Source: Acidobacteriota bacterium
GTDB lineage: Bacteria > Acidobacteriota > Vicinamibacteria > Vicinamibacterales > UBA2999
Length of the DNA stretch: 51,435 bases
Direction of reading: 5' to 3'
NCBI GenBank assembly: GCA_016190945.1
Contig: JACPPO010000146.1
Location: forward strand, 1-51,435
The translations under genes and the position numbers were made by a program. How positions within the stretch are numbered: position 1 is the first letter of the stretch; each line of letters starts with the position of its first letter. The notes under the pieces were generated by a model. That model did not search any database and was not told where the DNA came from. It saw only the letters and a program-made list of their open reading frames with translations. Of the stretch, positions 23,564 to 32,654 are shown piece after piece.

Positions 23564-24267
23564 GCGTGGGAACCGGTGGCGGAGCCGACCGCGGCGCGTA
23601 GCGCGCGCGTCGCGGCTTCAGGGTCGGGAGCGCCGAAGATAGCGTGGCCCGCGACAAGGATCGATGCGCCGGCCGAGAAGGCGTCAGCCGCGGTGCCGGC
23701 GTCGATGCCGCCGTCGATCTCAATTGGCACGGAGGATCCCGCCCGGGTGAGCAGCTCGCGCACACGGCGGACCTTGTCCAGGCTTCGCGGAATGAAGGTC
23801 TGGCCGCCGAACCCCGGGTTAACCGACATGACGAGCACGAAGTCGACGTCCGGGGCAATTTCCTCGAGCGCGGCCGCCGGTGTCGAGGGATTGAGTACGA
23901 CGCCCGCCTTGACGCCCCGGCCCTTGATGAGGGCAATCGTGCGATGCAGGTGTGTCGACCCCTCCACATGCACGGACAGCATGTTCGCCCCCGCCCTCAC
24001 GAAGTCGTCCACATACCGATCCGGCTTCTCGATCATGAGGTGGATGTCGAGCGGGCGCGTCGCGATCCGTTTGATGGCGCGGACGACAGGCGGACCGATC
24101 GTGATGTTGGGGACAAAGTGGCCGTCCATGACGTCGATGTGAATGAGATCGGCGCCTCCGCGCTCGACGGCGGCAATGTCGCGGCCGAGTTCCGCGAAAT
24201 TCGCGGACAGGATGGACGGCGCGATCTGTACCCCTCCGGTCAGCACGACGCGGCCTCGATCGGTCAC
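23560..24267 (-). CDS. rpe: Ribulose-phosphate 3-epimerase
   Basis: Interconverts ribulose 5-phosphate and xylulose 5-phosphate in the pentose phosphate pathway. The TIM-barrel motifs are all there: IAPSILSANFAELGRDI, DLIHIDVMDGHFVPN, MSVNPGFGGQTFIP and IEIDGGIDAGTAADAFSAGA. 235 residues, with about a dozen extra residues before IAPSIL. Overlaps the PASTA gene stop by 4 bp. Confidence 0.94.
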   Translation of the reverse strand: MTDRGRVVLTGGVQIAPSILSANFAELGRDIAAVERGGADLIHIDVMDGHFVPNITIGPPVVRAIKRIATRPLDIHLMIEKPDRYVDDFVRAGANMLSVHVEGSTHLHRTIALIKGRGVKAGVVLNPSTPAAALEEIAPDVDFVLVMSVNPGFGGQTFIPRSLDKVRRVRELLTRAGSSVPIEIDGGIDAGTAADAFSAGASILVAGHAIFGAPDPEAATRALRAAVGSATGSHA

Positions 24268-24986
24268 CGGCTCACCTCGAGGGAGATCGAGTCGGCGGGA
24301 CCAACGCGGAATCCACCGGCCGGCTGCTGCCGCACGACAGTTCCCGACGGCACGCCTTGGTACGGCTGCGAGCCGACAATGCTGACGCGGAAGCCTCTTG
24401 TGCGCAACGTCTCGGCGGCCCGCGCGCCGCTCGTGCCAATCAGATCGGGCATCACGTAGGTCGTTGCCTGCTCACCGCGGTTGAGCAGCATCGAGACGCT
24501 GGGCGCGCGGGATGTCGGCGCCGGGTCCTGGGCAACAACGGCGTCGGCAGGATAGTCGGGCGAACGAAATTCAGAGACGGCGGCGATGTCGAGGCCATCC
24601 TCATCAAGACGCATCCGCGCCGTGCGCTCGGTCTGGCCCACGAGTGCCGGAACGGTTGTTGTCCGGGGGCCGGAGCTGACCCACACGCGAATCGTGCGCT
24701 GGCGCCGCGCCTGGACACCTGGCGCCGGCTCCTGCTGGGTGATGCTGCCGGCCGCAACACGTTCGTCGGGGCGCTGATTCGGATCGATTCTCAACGTAAG
24801 ACCGACGTCGGCGGCCGTCCGCGAGGCAGTGGCGACCGGGGCGCCGACCAGGTTCGGTACCTGCACCGCGCGGGCGCGCAACGCCACGCGCATGGTCACC
24901 AGCGCGAAGAGCAGAAACGTGGCCGCGAGCGCCCCGGCGAGCAGCAGCAGTTTCCCGAGGCCCCAGACGCGTGCTCTGAGCGGCAT
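24264..24986 (-). CDS. PASTA-domain membrane protein
   Basis: 240 residues: one N-terminal membrane helix (LGKLLLLAGALAATFLLFAL) and three extracytoplasmic PASTA domains, beginning at VQVPNLVGAPVATA, TTTVPALVGQTERTA and TYVMPDLIGTSGARA. PASTA domains bind peptidoglycan or muropeptides and are usually attached to Ser/Thr kinases or penicillin-binding proteins; here there is no such domain. Start at 24986 chosen because upstream sequence is heptad repeat DNA. Confidence 0.85.
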   Translation of the reverse strand: MPLRARVWGLGKLLLLAGALAATFLLFALVTMRVALRARAVQVPNLVGAPVATASRTAADVGLTLRIDPNQRPDERVAAGSITQQEPAPGVQARRQRTIRVWVSSGPRTTTVPALVGQTERTARMRLDEDGLDIAAVSEFRSPDYPADAVVAQDPAPTSRAPSVSMLLNRGEQATTYVMPDLIGTSGARAAETLRTRGFRVSIVGSQPYQGVPSGTVVRQQPAGGFRVGPADSISLEVSR

Positions 24987-25010
24987 TCCTGTGTGGATCG
25001 TACCACGAGG

Positions 25011-25075
25011 CTCAGAGCTTTCGGCTCCGGGCTTTCGGCCACGCCCAAAGCCCAACGTCCAGGGCCTAGAGCCTG
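25011..25075. repeat. Heptad CCCAAAG-type inverted repeat
   Basis: Left arm units GCTTTCG, GCTCCGG, GCTTTCG and right arm units CCAAAGC, CCAACGT, CCAGGGC, CTAGAGC, each 7 bp, are roughly complementary around a short loop. It fills the gap between rsmB and the PASTA gene and touches the rsmB stop. Confidence 0.6.
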
Positions 25076-26418
25076 CGTACGAGCGCTGCCGCGAAGAACG
25101 CCTCGAGTCCGTGTGCGAACGGCAGCGTCTGCAGCATGCCGCGCCCGTCAAGGACGGGCATCAGGCGCGGTGGTGCATCGCTGCGCAGATCGACGAGTTC
25201 GAACTCACGCTGCCGCGACAGAAACGCGTCGACGACCGCCGCATTCTCTTCGGGCTCGCTCGAGCAGGTCGCATAGACGAGGCGGCCGCGCGGTCGCACC
25301 AGCACCGCCGCGCGGTCGAGCAGAGCGAGTTGCTCCTGTGCAAGTCTCGCCAGGTCGCGCTCGCTTCGGCGCCATCGGATGTCGGGATCGCGCCTGATCG
25401 TGCCGAGGCCTGAACAGGGTGCATCCACGAGCACACGGTCGAACACCGGCGTGAATGGCAATGGGCCGGATGTGGCGACTTTCACCACACGGACGCATGC
25501 CGCGCCGCTGGCCCGCACCGTGTCGAAGAGGAGCCTGATGCGCCGCGCACGCACGTCGCACGCAACCAGCAGACCGGTATCGTCCATGTCCGCGGCCATG
25601 GCGATGGTCTTGCCTCCTGGCGACGCGCAGAGGTCGAGCACCCGCTCACCGGGCCGCGCGACCACCGCAAGGTTCACCAGCTGCGACGCCTCGTCCTGGA
25701 CGAAGAACGACCCATCAGCCGGTCCGCGCAGCGGGTAGCCCGCGGTCACAATCAAGCCGTCTGGCGCGTGTCGTGTCGGCTCGGTCTGGATGCCGGCCAC
25801 GCCGAGCGTCGCCGCGACCGTTTCGCGGCTGGCGCGCAGCGTGTTGGCGCGCAGCGTGAGCCGCGGTGTCTCGTTGTTGAAGCGCACCCAGTGCTCGGAC
25901 GCATCAAAGCCATGTTTATCGAACCAGCGCGCGACAAGCCATTCGGGATGCGAGTGCGTGATGCCAAGGTAGGCCAGCGCGGCAGCGCGATCGGTGCTGT
26001 CGTCGGGTCTGGGCGGCAGCGGCAGACGGTGTCGCTGCCGTAGGGCGGTGTGCAGGACCGCGTTCACGAAACCGGTCGCGCTCGGCTTGCGCGCCTGCCG
26101 CGTCAGGTCCACCGCATCGTTGACGACGGCTGAGGCCGGAACGCGATCCAGGTGCAGGAGTTGGTAGAGACTCAGTCTGAGAATATGGAGGACGTCGCGG
26201 TCGATCCTTGCGATCTCTCGATTCGCGAAGTGTTCGGCCAGGTGGTCGAGGCTTCGCTGCCATCGCAGCGTGCCTGTGACGATTTCGACGGCAAGCGCGC
26301 AATCGCGCTCGTCGGACAGATGCTCGCGGCCACGCGCAAGCGCGGAAGGAAGGTCGGCGCGCTCGTCGGCAATCGCGCGGAGCGCGTGATAGGCCGCGGT
26401 GCGCGCCGGTGCGGTCAT
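25066..26418 (-). CDS. rsmB: 16S rRNA (cytosine-967-C5)-methyltransferase
   Basis: Methylates C967 of 16S rRNA. The N-terminal NusB-like RNA-binding domain (TAAYHALRAIADERADLPSA) covers about 150 residues; the catalytic domain has the SAM motif VLDLCASPGGKTIAMAADM. The two Cys residues of RNA m5C methyltransferases lie in VDAPCSGLGTIRRDPDIRW and YATCSSEPEENA. 450 residues from ATG 26418, which overlaps the fmt stop (ATGA). The longer open frame upstream is not coding. Part of the aroC-def-fmt-rsmB run. Confidence 0.93.
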   Translation of the reverse strand: MTAPARTAAYHALRAIADERADLPSALARGREHLSDERDCALAVEIVTGTLRWQRSLDHLAEHFANREIARIDRDVLHILRLSLYQLLHLDRVPASAVVNDAVDLTRQARKPSATGFVNAVLHTALRQRHRLPLPPRPDDSTDRAAALAYLGITHSHPEWLVARWFDKHGFDASEHWVRFNNETPRLTLRANTLRASRETVAATLGVAGIQTEPTRHAPDGLIVTAGYPLRGPADGSFFVQDEASQLVNLAVVARPGERVLDLCASPGGKTIAMAADMDDTGLLVACDVRARRIRLLFDTVRASGAACVRVVKVATSGPLPFTPVFDRVLVDAPCSGLGTIRRDPDIRWRRSERDLARLAQEQLALLDRAAVLVRPRGRLVYATCSSEPEENAAVVDAFLSRQREFELVDLRSDAPPRLMPVLDGRGMLQTLPFAHGLEAFFAAALVRRL

Positions 26419-27425
26419 GGGCCGGCCCCGCCGAAGCTCGGCGAAGGCCGGCCCGTGAAACGCGCGCCGCGCTGCACTCGGCGGCCGGCAAGAAACTCCC
26501 GCGCCCCCATCGGCCGGCGTCCTTCCGGCTGTAGCTGTTCGATGGCGATCCGCTCCCCGTGACCCGTTGCGACGTGGATCGCATCGCGGGAGGTCTCGAC
26601 GATGGTGCCTGGCAGCGCGTCGGTGGTTTCGCTCTCGATACGGGTTTTGAGCAGGATAAGCCGCCCACCGTCGTGATACGTGTACGCGTGCGGCCAGGGG
26701 TACAGACCGCGCACGCGATTGTGAATATACGAGGCCGGCAGCGACCAGTCGATGAGGCCTTCGTCCTTGGTCAGCCGCGGCGCATAGCTGCACATCATGA
26801 AGTCCTGCAGCTCGTACTGTTCGGTGCCCGCCGCGATCTGCTCCACCACCTGCAGCAGCAGGTCGGCGCCCATCTGTGCGAGATCGCGCTCGACGACATC
26901 GCTCGTTTCGTCGGGACCGATCGGGCGGGCGACCTTGGCGAACATCGCGCCGGCATCGAGCATCTTCTCGATGCGCATAATCGTCACCCCCGTTTCGCGC
27001 TCCCCGTCAATGACCGCGCGCTGTACGGGGGCGGCGCCCCGATACTTCGGCAGCAGCGAGGCGTGGACGTTGATCATGCCGAGACGCGGCAGTGAGAGGA
27101 TCTGTTCGGGAATCAGCTTGCCGTACGCCGCCACGACGCCGAGATCGGGCTCCCACTCACGAAGCGTCGCCGCGAACGACGGGTCGCTCAATCGCTCCGG
27201 CTGAAGCAGCGGCAGGCCGCGTTCCACGGCGAGCGCCTTGATGGGGGAGTCCGACACCCGCTGACCCCGGCCGCGCGGACGATCCGGCCGCGTGACCACC
27301 CCGCACAGCTGATGCCGTGAGGCAAGGAGCTTCTGCAGGGTTGGAACAGCAAATCGCGGGGTGCCAAGAAAGACGATGCGCAGGTAGTCGGAGGCGGTCG
27401 GGCCTCCGATCGGGGTTGTCACCAT
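26415..27425 (-). CDS. fmt: Methionyl-tRNA formyltransferase
   Basis: Formylates initiator Met-tRNA with 10-formyl-tetrahydrofolate. LRIVFLGTPRFAVPTLQKLL opens the formyltransferase domain; the catalytic loop is NVHASLLPKYRGAAPVQRA, with GVTIMRIEKMLDAGAMFA after it. The C-terminal tRNA-binding domain follows. 336 residues; the extra N-terminal 14 residues suggest the start could be slightly downstream. It overlaps def, its usual partner, by 7 bp. Confidence 0.94.
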   Translation of the reverse strand: MVTTPIGGPTASDYLRIVFLGTPRFAVPTLQKLLASRHQLCGVVTRPDRPRGRGQRVSDSPIKALAVERGLPLLQPERLSDPSFAATLREWEPDLGVVAAYGKLIPEQILSLPRLGMINVHASLLPKYRGAAPVQRAVIDGERETGVTIMRIEKMLDAGAMFAKVARPIGPDETSDVVERDLAQMGADLLLQVVEQIAAGTEQYELQDFMMCSYAPRLTKDEGLIDWSLPASYIHNRVRGLYPWPHAYTYHDGGRLILLKTRIESETTDALPGTIVETSRDAIHVATGHGERIAIEQLQPEGRRPMGAREFLAGRRVQRGARFTGRPSPSFGGAGP

Positions 27426-27928
27426 TTGCCCGAGCGCGAGAGCTTCCTGATCCTCCGCACGATGAGATCCTTCTGAAGCCCGCGGAGCCGATCCACGAAC
27501 AGCGTCCCGTCGAGGTGATCCATCTCGTGCTGGAGGCAGCGGGCCAGAAGACCGGTGCCTTCAATAACCTGTTCCCGTCCGTTCCGCGCCAGGCCCTTCA
27601 CGACCGCGCGGGCCGGCCGCGCCATCGTCGCGTTGAAACCAGGCACGCTGAGGCACCCCTCGTCTTCGTACTGGGTGCCGTCCACTTCGACAACTTCCGG
27701 GTTGATGAATGTAACGAGATCCCCAGGGTTGTGGCCGCCCGACACGTCGGCGACAAAAATCCGCAACGGCACACCGACCTGCGTGGCCGCCAACCCGATG
27801 CCAGGCGCGGCGTACATCGTCTGAACCATATCGTCGATGAGCTGCTGGATGTCTGGAGTGATCTCGGTAATGGGGGCGGCGGCCTGATGAAGGACCTGCT
27901 CGCCATAACGGAGGACGGGTCGGATCAT
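27419..27928 (-). CDS. def: Peptide deformylase
   Basis: Removes the formyl group from nascent proteins. The three deformylase motifs are intact: GIGLAATQVGVPLRI, EGCLSVPGF (metal-ligand Cys) and QHEMDHLDGTLF (HExxH). 169 residues. The start ATG at 27928 overlaps the aroC stop (ATGA), so it is translationally coupled to a chorismate gene and to fmt. Confidence 0.95.
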   Translation of the reverse strand: MIRPVLRYGEQVLHQAAAPITEITPDIQQLIDDMVQTMYAAPGIGLAATQVGVPLRIFVADVSGGHNPGDLVTFINPEVVEVDGTQYEDEGCLSVPGFNATMARPARAVVKGLARNGREQVIEGTGLLARCLQHEMDHLDGTLFVDRLRGLQKDLIVRRIRKLSRSGKW

Positions 27929-29172
27929 GCGGGCCCGGGGTCCCCGCCGCGCACGCCTGCGCGGTGGGGTGGGGGTGTGCCGCGCGCCGCGAAGCGCCGG
28001 CGCACCTGCTCGGCCGTGGCCTCGTAGTGACGCTCGATCTCCTCAATGGAATCGCCGCCGAACTTTTCGAGAAACGCATCCGCCAGGACGAACGCCACCA
28101 TGGCTTCGCCCACCACGGCCGCGGCAGGCACCGCGCAGACATCGCTGCGCTCGATCGCCGCGGGCGCCTCGCTCATCGTGGTCAGATCGATGGAGCGCAG
28201 CGGTTTCATCAACGTGGAAATCGGTTTCATGAACCCGACCACGCGCACGTCTTCGCCGTTAGTCACGCCACCCTCGAGCCCGCCGGCGTTGTTGGTCGGC
28301 CGCACCGGAACGCCGGCGTCCGTTCCAGGAAGAATTTCGTCATGAACCCGCGAACCGGGCCGCATGGCCGCTTCCGGTCCGATCCCGATGCCCACGGCCT
28401 TGATGGCGTGAATGCACATCAGCGCCTGGCCGAGACGGCCGTCGAGCTTGCGATCCCACTGCACATAGGACCCGAGGCCCGGAGGAATGCCGGTGGCGAT
28501 GACTTCGAAGGCCCCGCCAAGGGTGTCGCCTGCATCGCGCGCCTTGTCGATCGCCGCGACCATGCGCTGCTGGACGTCGTCGTCGGCGCACCGCAGCGGG
28601 GCGTCCTCGGGAATGGCCTGCGCCTGGGCGAAGGAGACCGTGCGATTCTCGCGCAGCATCACGTCGCCGACGACCGAGACGTGGCTGGCGATGCGGACGC
28701 CGAAGCGCGCGAGCAACTGCCGCGCGAGGCTGCCAGCCGCGACGCGCCCCGCCGTTTCGCGCGCACTGGCACGCTCGAGGACGTCGCGGATGTCGTCGTG
28801 TCCGTACTTAATCGCGCCGGCGAGATCCGCGTGCCCGGGGCGAGGGCGGGTGACCTCCGCTCGCCGGACCCCGCTCGCGTCTTCCGGCGCCTCGGCCTCG
28901 ACGTACATCGTCTGCTGCCAGTTGATCCAGTCGCGGTTGCGAATCAGGAGGGCGATTGGCGCACCCGTCGTCCGCCCGCGCCGAACGCCGGTGAGGATCT
29001 CCGCGCGGTCGGTCTCGATGGTCATCCGGCGCCCGCGGCCGTACCCGCCTTGACGCCGCCGGAGCTGTTCGTTGAGCGCGTCGATGTCGATCTGAAGGCC
29101 CGCGGGCATGCCGTCCACCGTGACGACGAGCGCCTGGCCGTGCGATTCGCCGGCGGTGAGGAACCTCAGCAT
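27925..29172 (-). CDS. aroC: Chorismate synthase
   Basis: Makes chorismate from EPSP with reduced FMN, the last common step to Trp, Phe and Tyr. FLTAGESHGQALVVTVDG, RRRQGGYGRGRRM and RPNHADLAGAIKYG-like (RPRPGHADLAGAIKYGHDD) motifs are clear. At 415 residues it is longer than average. The last 18 residues (GTPPPHRAGVRGGDPGPA) are encoded by a dispersed repeat and are probably not functional. It is away from the main aromatic operon. Confidence 0.94.
   Translation of the reverse strand: MLRFLTAGESHGQALVVTVDGMPAGLQIDIDALNEQLRRRQGGYGRGRRMTIETDRAEILTGVRRGRTTGAPIALLIRNRDWINWQQTMYVEAEAPEDASGVRRAEVTRPRPGHADLAGAIKYGHDDIRDVLERASARETAGRVAAGSLARQLLARFGVRIASHVSVVGDVMLRENRTVSFAQAQAIPEDAPLRCADDDVQQRMVAAIDKARDAGDTLGGAFEVIATGIPPGLGSYVQWDRKLDGRLGQALMCIHAIKAVGIGIGPEAAMRPGSRVHDEILPGTDAGVPVRPTNNAGGLEGGVTNGEDVRVVGFMKPISTLMKPLRSIDLTTMSEAPAAIERSDVCAVPAAAVVGEAMVAFVLADAFLEKFGGDSIEEIERHYEATAEQVRRRFAARGTPPPHRAGVRGGDPGPA
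27934..27985. repeat. GGTCCCCGCCGCGCAC repeat family, copy 2
   Basis: GGGGTCCCCGCCGCGCACGC is followed by CTGCGCGGTGGGGT; arms CCGCGCA and TGCGCGG are complementary. The repeat supplies the stop and last codons of aroC. Confidence 0.6.
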
Positions 29173-29224
29173 ACCGCGTCCATTTTACTCTTCATGATGA
29201 GAGAGGCCTGACCGCCTCTGCCGA

Positions 29225-29290
29225 GGTCGGTTCGCTTTGCGACCCGTCGAGCCAGTGCTAGCTGGACGGTCCGTTTTCGCGGATCGTCCC
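29225..29290. repeat. Triple-hairpin palindromic repeat, copy 1
   Basis: Three small palindromes in a row: GGTCGGTTCGC-ttt-GCGACCCG, CCAGTGCTAGCTGG, and GACGGTCCG-ttttcg-CGGATCGTC. Read on this strand it matches the reverse complement of 47970-48047 almost base for base over the shared 65 bp. Confidence 0.7.
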
Positions 29291-29387
29291 GGCGGTCCGC
29301 CGAAGCTTCACGCGAAAGCGGAAGGCGTCCGGCTACCGGTGGCGGCGGACTCCGGTAGCGGGCGCGGTGATACGCTCTGCTGCACTA

Positions 29388-29476
29388 TGCGGACAGCAAC
29401 CATGGCGTTGCTCGCGGTGACGTGTGCGGCGTGCGGCCGGTCGGAGCCGGGAGGGTGTCTGGTTTTCTTCATCTGA
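29388..29476 (+). pseudogene. Lipoprotein start, probably a remnant
   Basis: A 29-codon ORF, MRTATMALLAVTCAACGRSE then PGGCLVFFI and stop, looks like a signal peptide with a lipobox (VTCAAC). It breaks off at once. An overlapping frame at 29455-29553, starting GTG, reads SGFLHLTLQIGDDLHRTMEG then LGSTITVNVTE and TAA, which may be the tail of the same lost gene. Confidence 0.35.
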
Positions 29477-29773
29477 CCCTGCAGATCGGCGACGATCTTC
29501 ATCGGACGATGGAAGGACTCGGCTCGACGATCACCGTGAACGTCACCGAGTAATCCAAACCACTCTTGATTCGGTCGCCGACCGCAGGGCGGGCCGTTAT
29601 GCGGGATCCAGGCCGCGCACGCGCGCGCGGTGGGGTGCCGCGGCCCGCCTGGCGTGATGAAAAATCTTATCGGTTGTTATGGCCCCGGCGCGCAAGAACT
29701 GCACGCTCCAGCACCGAGTGCCGCGTTTTCGCGCCTATTTTGACCTGCGCGCAGGCTTGCATCCCGCTCGTGC
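29477..29773. other. Gap before the sigma-54 activator
   Basis: Apart from the tail fragment to 29553 and the repeat at 29606-29645, no gene is supported. No clear promoter for the activator is seen. Confidence 0.5.
29606..29645. repeat. GGTCCCCGCCGCGCAC repeat family, copy 3
   Basis: CCGCGCACGCGCGCGCGG followed by TGGGGTGCC matches the copies at 21299-21322 and 27945-27975. Confidence 0.55.
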
Positions 29774-32644
29774 GTGCCGCGACTGATTCAGGACCGCTAC
29801 TTCGCGTACGACGAGCTCCGCGGCTGCGACCTCACGACCGGTCATGACGTCCGTCTCGACGACCTGCCGGCCGATCCCCCGGATGGTGGATCCGTTCCGC
29901 TTCATGATTCCCTTGCACTGGCGCCGCTCGTCGAAGTGCTAAACGACGGTCAGGATGGCGACCCGCGGTGGGTCGTCGCCGACGCGCGAAATGGGGCGCA
30001 AGCGGCCGCGATGGTTCGCCGGGCCGCGGCGGACGCGCGCCGACGGGGCTTCGTCCCGCTACGCGTACCGCTCTATCTGCGGTGGCGGGATGCCTTGGCG
30101 CAGGATCTGGAGGAGCGCACGTTGCTGCTCATCGGCAGCTTTGCCAGGAGCATGGCGACCTCTCGCGCCGCCCTCGTCCAGGCTGCGTCGTTCTCGCCGC
30201 GGCCGCACGTGCTGCTGACGTTCCGGTCCGCATCCACGGCAGAGACCGCGTGCGTCGTCCGCGAGGCGCGCGCCGCGTATGGCGTATTGCCGGCTTCAGG
30301 CCGCGCCAACCCCGCGCCGATGGCGGCCGACGTTGTCCGCCATATCGAACGGGCTGCGCGTGCCACGGAGTTCCATCGGGCCGGACGTCATGCCGCAGCG
30401 GAGCGGCTGCTTCGCGACGTCGCCGGAAGCTTGGTCAGGCGCGCCGCGTTTGCGCCGGCAGCCACCACGCTCGTGACGCTTGGACGGATCCTGCTCGAAC
30501 GCGGACGCGCGACGGCTGCGGAGAAGGCCTTTGACGAGGCTGCGCACTGTGCTCAATCGGCCTCCGACGAACCGGCCATGCTCGATGCCCGCCTTTGGCA
30601 GGCGGCAGCCCGGACCGACGCGGGTCGCCTGACGGACGCCGAATCGGTCTGCCGAGCCGTGCTGCTTACGCGTGCGCTGTCACCGGTGCGGCAGGCGTGG
30701 GCCCACGCCATTCTGATTCGAATCCTGTTGTGGCAGGGACGGAGCGAGGAAGCAGCAGCCTCTCCTCTGCCCCCGCCGCAAGGCGCGGGCTTCGACCTCG
30801 ACCCGGTCGTCGCGGCATCGATCGATGCGACCGCGGTCCGGGTGCTGCTGGCGGCAGGCGATGTCTTCCAGGCCGGCCAACGGGCCCGCGCACTCGTCAC
30901 TTGGTCGGAGAAGGCCGCGGACCCGCTGCCACGGGTTGCCGCGTTGACGGCGCACTTGCGGGTGCTGGCCGCTGCTGGCGACCTCGATCTCACGGAGCAG
31001 AGGCTGCGGGAGATCGTCGATCTCTCGAGACAGGCGCGAGCGCCGCTCCGTGCCGTGCGCGCCAAAGTGATCTGGTACGACGCATTGCGCCGCGCCAGAC
31101 GCGGGCGCGCGGCGCAACGCGAACTCCATCAGTTGGCCCGCATGGGCCGCGTCGGACCGGCGCTCTTGCGCCGGGCGGTCGAGCAGCGCGTGGCGGACCA
31201 CGTCGGGGAGGCGCCACAATCCGCGGTCGCGCCCGCGTGCGCACCGCCCATGCGGGCACTGTCGATGGCGGTCCCGTTTCTGCGCCTGGCGCACGAAGAG
31301 GAAAGCGATCGCCGCGCAGTCCAGTGTCTGCTCGATGGCGTCGCGCGTGAGCTGCATCCGACCCGGGTGGACCTTGTGTCCTGCGATGCGGGGCCGGCAA
31401 GCACGTTGATGACCACGGGCGGGGGGCTCGCGACGCGTCTGGGTCCCCGGGTGCTGGAAGCAGGCATCGTCATCCCTGAGGAGGTCGACGACGGTGGCCG
31501 TGAAATCGGCATACCGATCCGGCTTGCCACGCGTCTCCTCGCCGCGCTGGTGTGCCGATGGCCCCTCGATCGTCAACCGCCGCCGCATGCTATCGACGTG
31601 CTGGATCTTGCCGCCGCGATTGCTGCGCCGCGGGTGGATGCACTACTGGCCGGACTTCGTGAGATGTCGCTCGCCTCAACGTCGGTTCCCGAGCTCATTG
31701 GAACCAGCGCCGCGATGGCGGAGGTCCGTCGCGCGATCGAGCGCGCGGCGAGAGCGCCGTTTGCCGTCCTTATCGAGGGGGAGAGCGGTGTCGGCAAGGA
31801 GCTCGCCGCGCGGGCCCTGCATCAGCTGAGCGCACGACGCGAGCGCCGGTTCTGCGACGTGAACTGCGCGGCCCTTCCGGACGACCTGCTCGAGTCCGAG
31901 CTGTTTGGCCACGTCCGGGGTGCATTTACCGGCGCCGTGGCTGACAAGGCGGGGCTCTTCGAAGACGCCGACGGCGGCACCCTCTTTCTCGATGAAGTAC
32001 CGGATCTGTCGCCTCGAGGGCAGGCGAAGCTGCTGCGCGTGCTGCAGCAGCAGGAAGTGCGGCGCGTCGGCGAGACATTCAGCAGGAAGGTGGACGTGCG
32101 GCTGGTGACGGCGGCGAACCGCGACATGCGCATCGAGACCGCCGAGGAACGCTTCCGGCCGGACCTCCTGTACCGACTCGACGTGATCCGCATCCGAATT
32201 CCGCCGTTGCGCGAGCGCCCCGAGGACATTGCCGTCCTGGCGCAGCACTGCTGGCGAGCGTCGGCGGCGCGCGTGGAGTCCGCGGCGACGCTCACGCACG
32301 CCCTCCTCGCGGAACTGGCGCGCTATCACTGGCCGGGCAACGTGCGCGAGCTGCAGAACGTCATGGCAGCGCTTGCGGTCGCGGCGCCCGCGCGTGGCCG
32401 GGTGCGCCCCTCACTGCTGCCCGCGGCCATCACGGGCTCCGCCAGCATCTCCTCGCGGCGGCTGGCCGACGCACGCGCGCAGTTCGAGCGGCGGTGCGTC
32501 GAGGTGGCACTTGCGCGCGCGAGCGGCAGCCGCACCCGTGCCGCCGCGGAACTGGGGCTGTCGAGGCAGGGATTGCTGAAGGCCATGACGCGGCTTGGCC
32601 TCGATCCGCGTCCTTGCAATGGCGCTGGCGAGCGGGAACAATGA
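29774..32644 (+). CDS. Sigma-54-dependent transcriptional activator with TPR/GAF-like sensory region
   Basis: 956 residues. The AAA+ domain begins at about residue 640: Walker A GESGVGKE (about 669), the sigma-54 contact GAFTGA (about 716), Walker B TLFLDEV (about 736), and the RFRPDLLYRLDVI sensor region. The C-terminal Fis-type helix-turn-helix is GSRTRAAAELGLSRQGLLKA. The N-terminus has no receiver domain: residues about 190-480 are Ala-rich helical repeats of TPR type, and 495-640 look GAF-like. It should hydrolyse ATP to open sigma-54 promoters, perhaps in response to a bound ligand or partner protein. Start GTG at 29774. No partner kinase is near. Confidence 0.88.
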   Translation: MPRLIQDRYFAYDELRGCDLTTGHDVRLDDLPADPPDGGSVPLHDSLALAPLVEVLNDGQDGDPRWVVADARNGAQAAAMVRRAAADARRRGFVPLRVPLYLRWRDALAQDLEERTLLLIGSFARSMATSRAALVQAASFSPRPHVLLTFRSASTAETACVVREARAAYGVLPASGRANPAPMAADVVRHIERAARATEFHRAGRHAAAERLLRDVAGSLVRRAAFAPAATTLVTLGRILLERGRATAAEKAFDEAAHCAQSASDEPAMLDARLWQAAARTDAGRLTDAESVCRAVLLTRALSPVRQAWAHAILIRILLWQGRSEEAAASPLPPPQGAGFDLDPVVAASIDATAVRVLLAAGDVFQAGQRARALVTWSEKAADPLPRVAALTAHLRVLAAAGDLDLTEQRLREIVDLSRQARAPLRAVRAKVIWYDALRRARRGRAAQRELHQLARMGRVGPALLRRAVEQRVADHVGEAPQSAVAPACAPPMRALSMAVPFLRLAHEEESDRRAVQCLLDGVARELHPTRVDLVSCDAGPASTLMTTGGGLATRLGPRVLEAGIVIPEEVDDGGREIGIPIRLATRLLAALVCRWPLDRQPPPHAIDVLDLAAAIAAPRVDALLAGLREMSLASTSVPELIGTSAAMAEVRRAIERAARAPFAVLIEGESGVGKELAARALHQLSARRERRFCDVNCAALPDDLLESELFGHVRGAFTGAVADKAGLFEDADGGTLFLDEVPDLSPRGQAKLLRVLQQQEVRRVGETFSRKVDVRLVTAANRDMRIETAEERFRPDLLYRLDVIRIRIPPLRERPEDIAVLAQHCWRASAARVESAATLTHALLAELARYHWPGNVRELQNVMAALAVAAPARGRVRPSLLPAAITGSASISSRRLADARAQFERRCVEVALARASGSRTRAAAELGLSRQGLLKAMTRLGLDPRPCNGAGEREQ

Positions 32645-32654
32645 CGGTAGCCGC

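Noticed and set aside
26419-26793. N-terminal extension of rsmB by 125 codons
   Set aside because: It lies within fmt, contains no known domain, and the ATG at 26418 gives the normal family start and an ATGA overlap.
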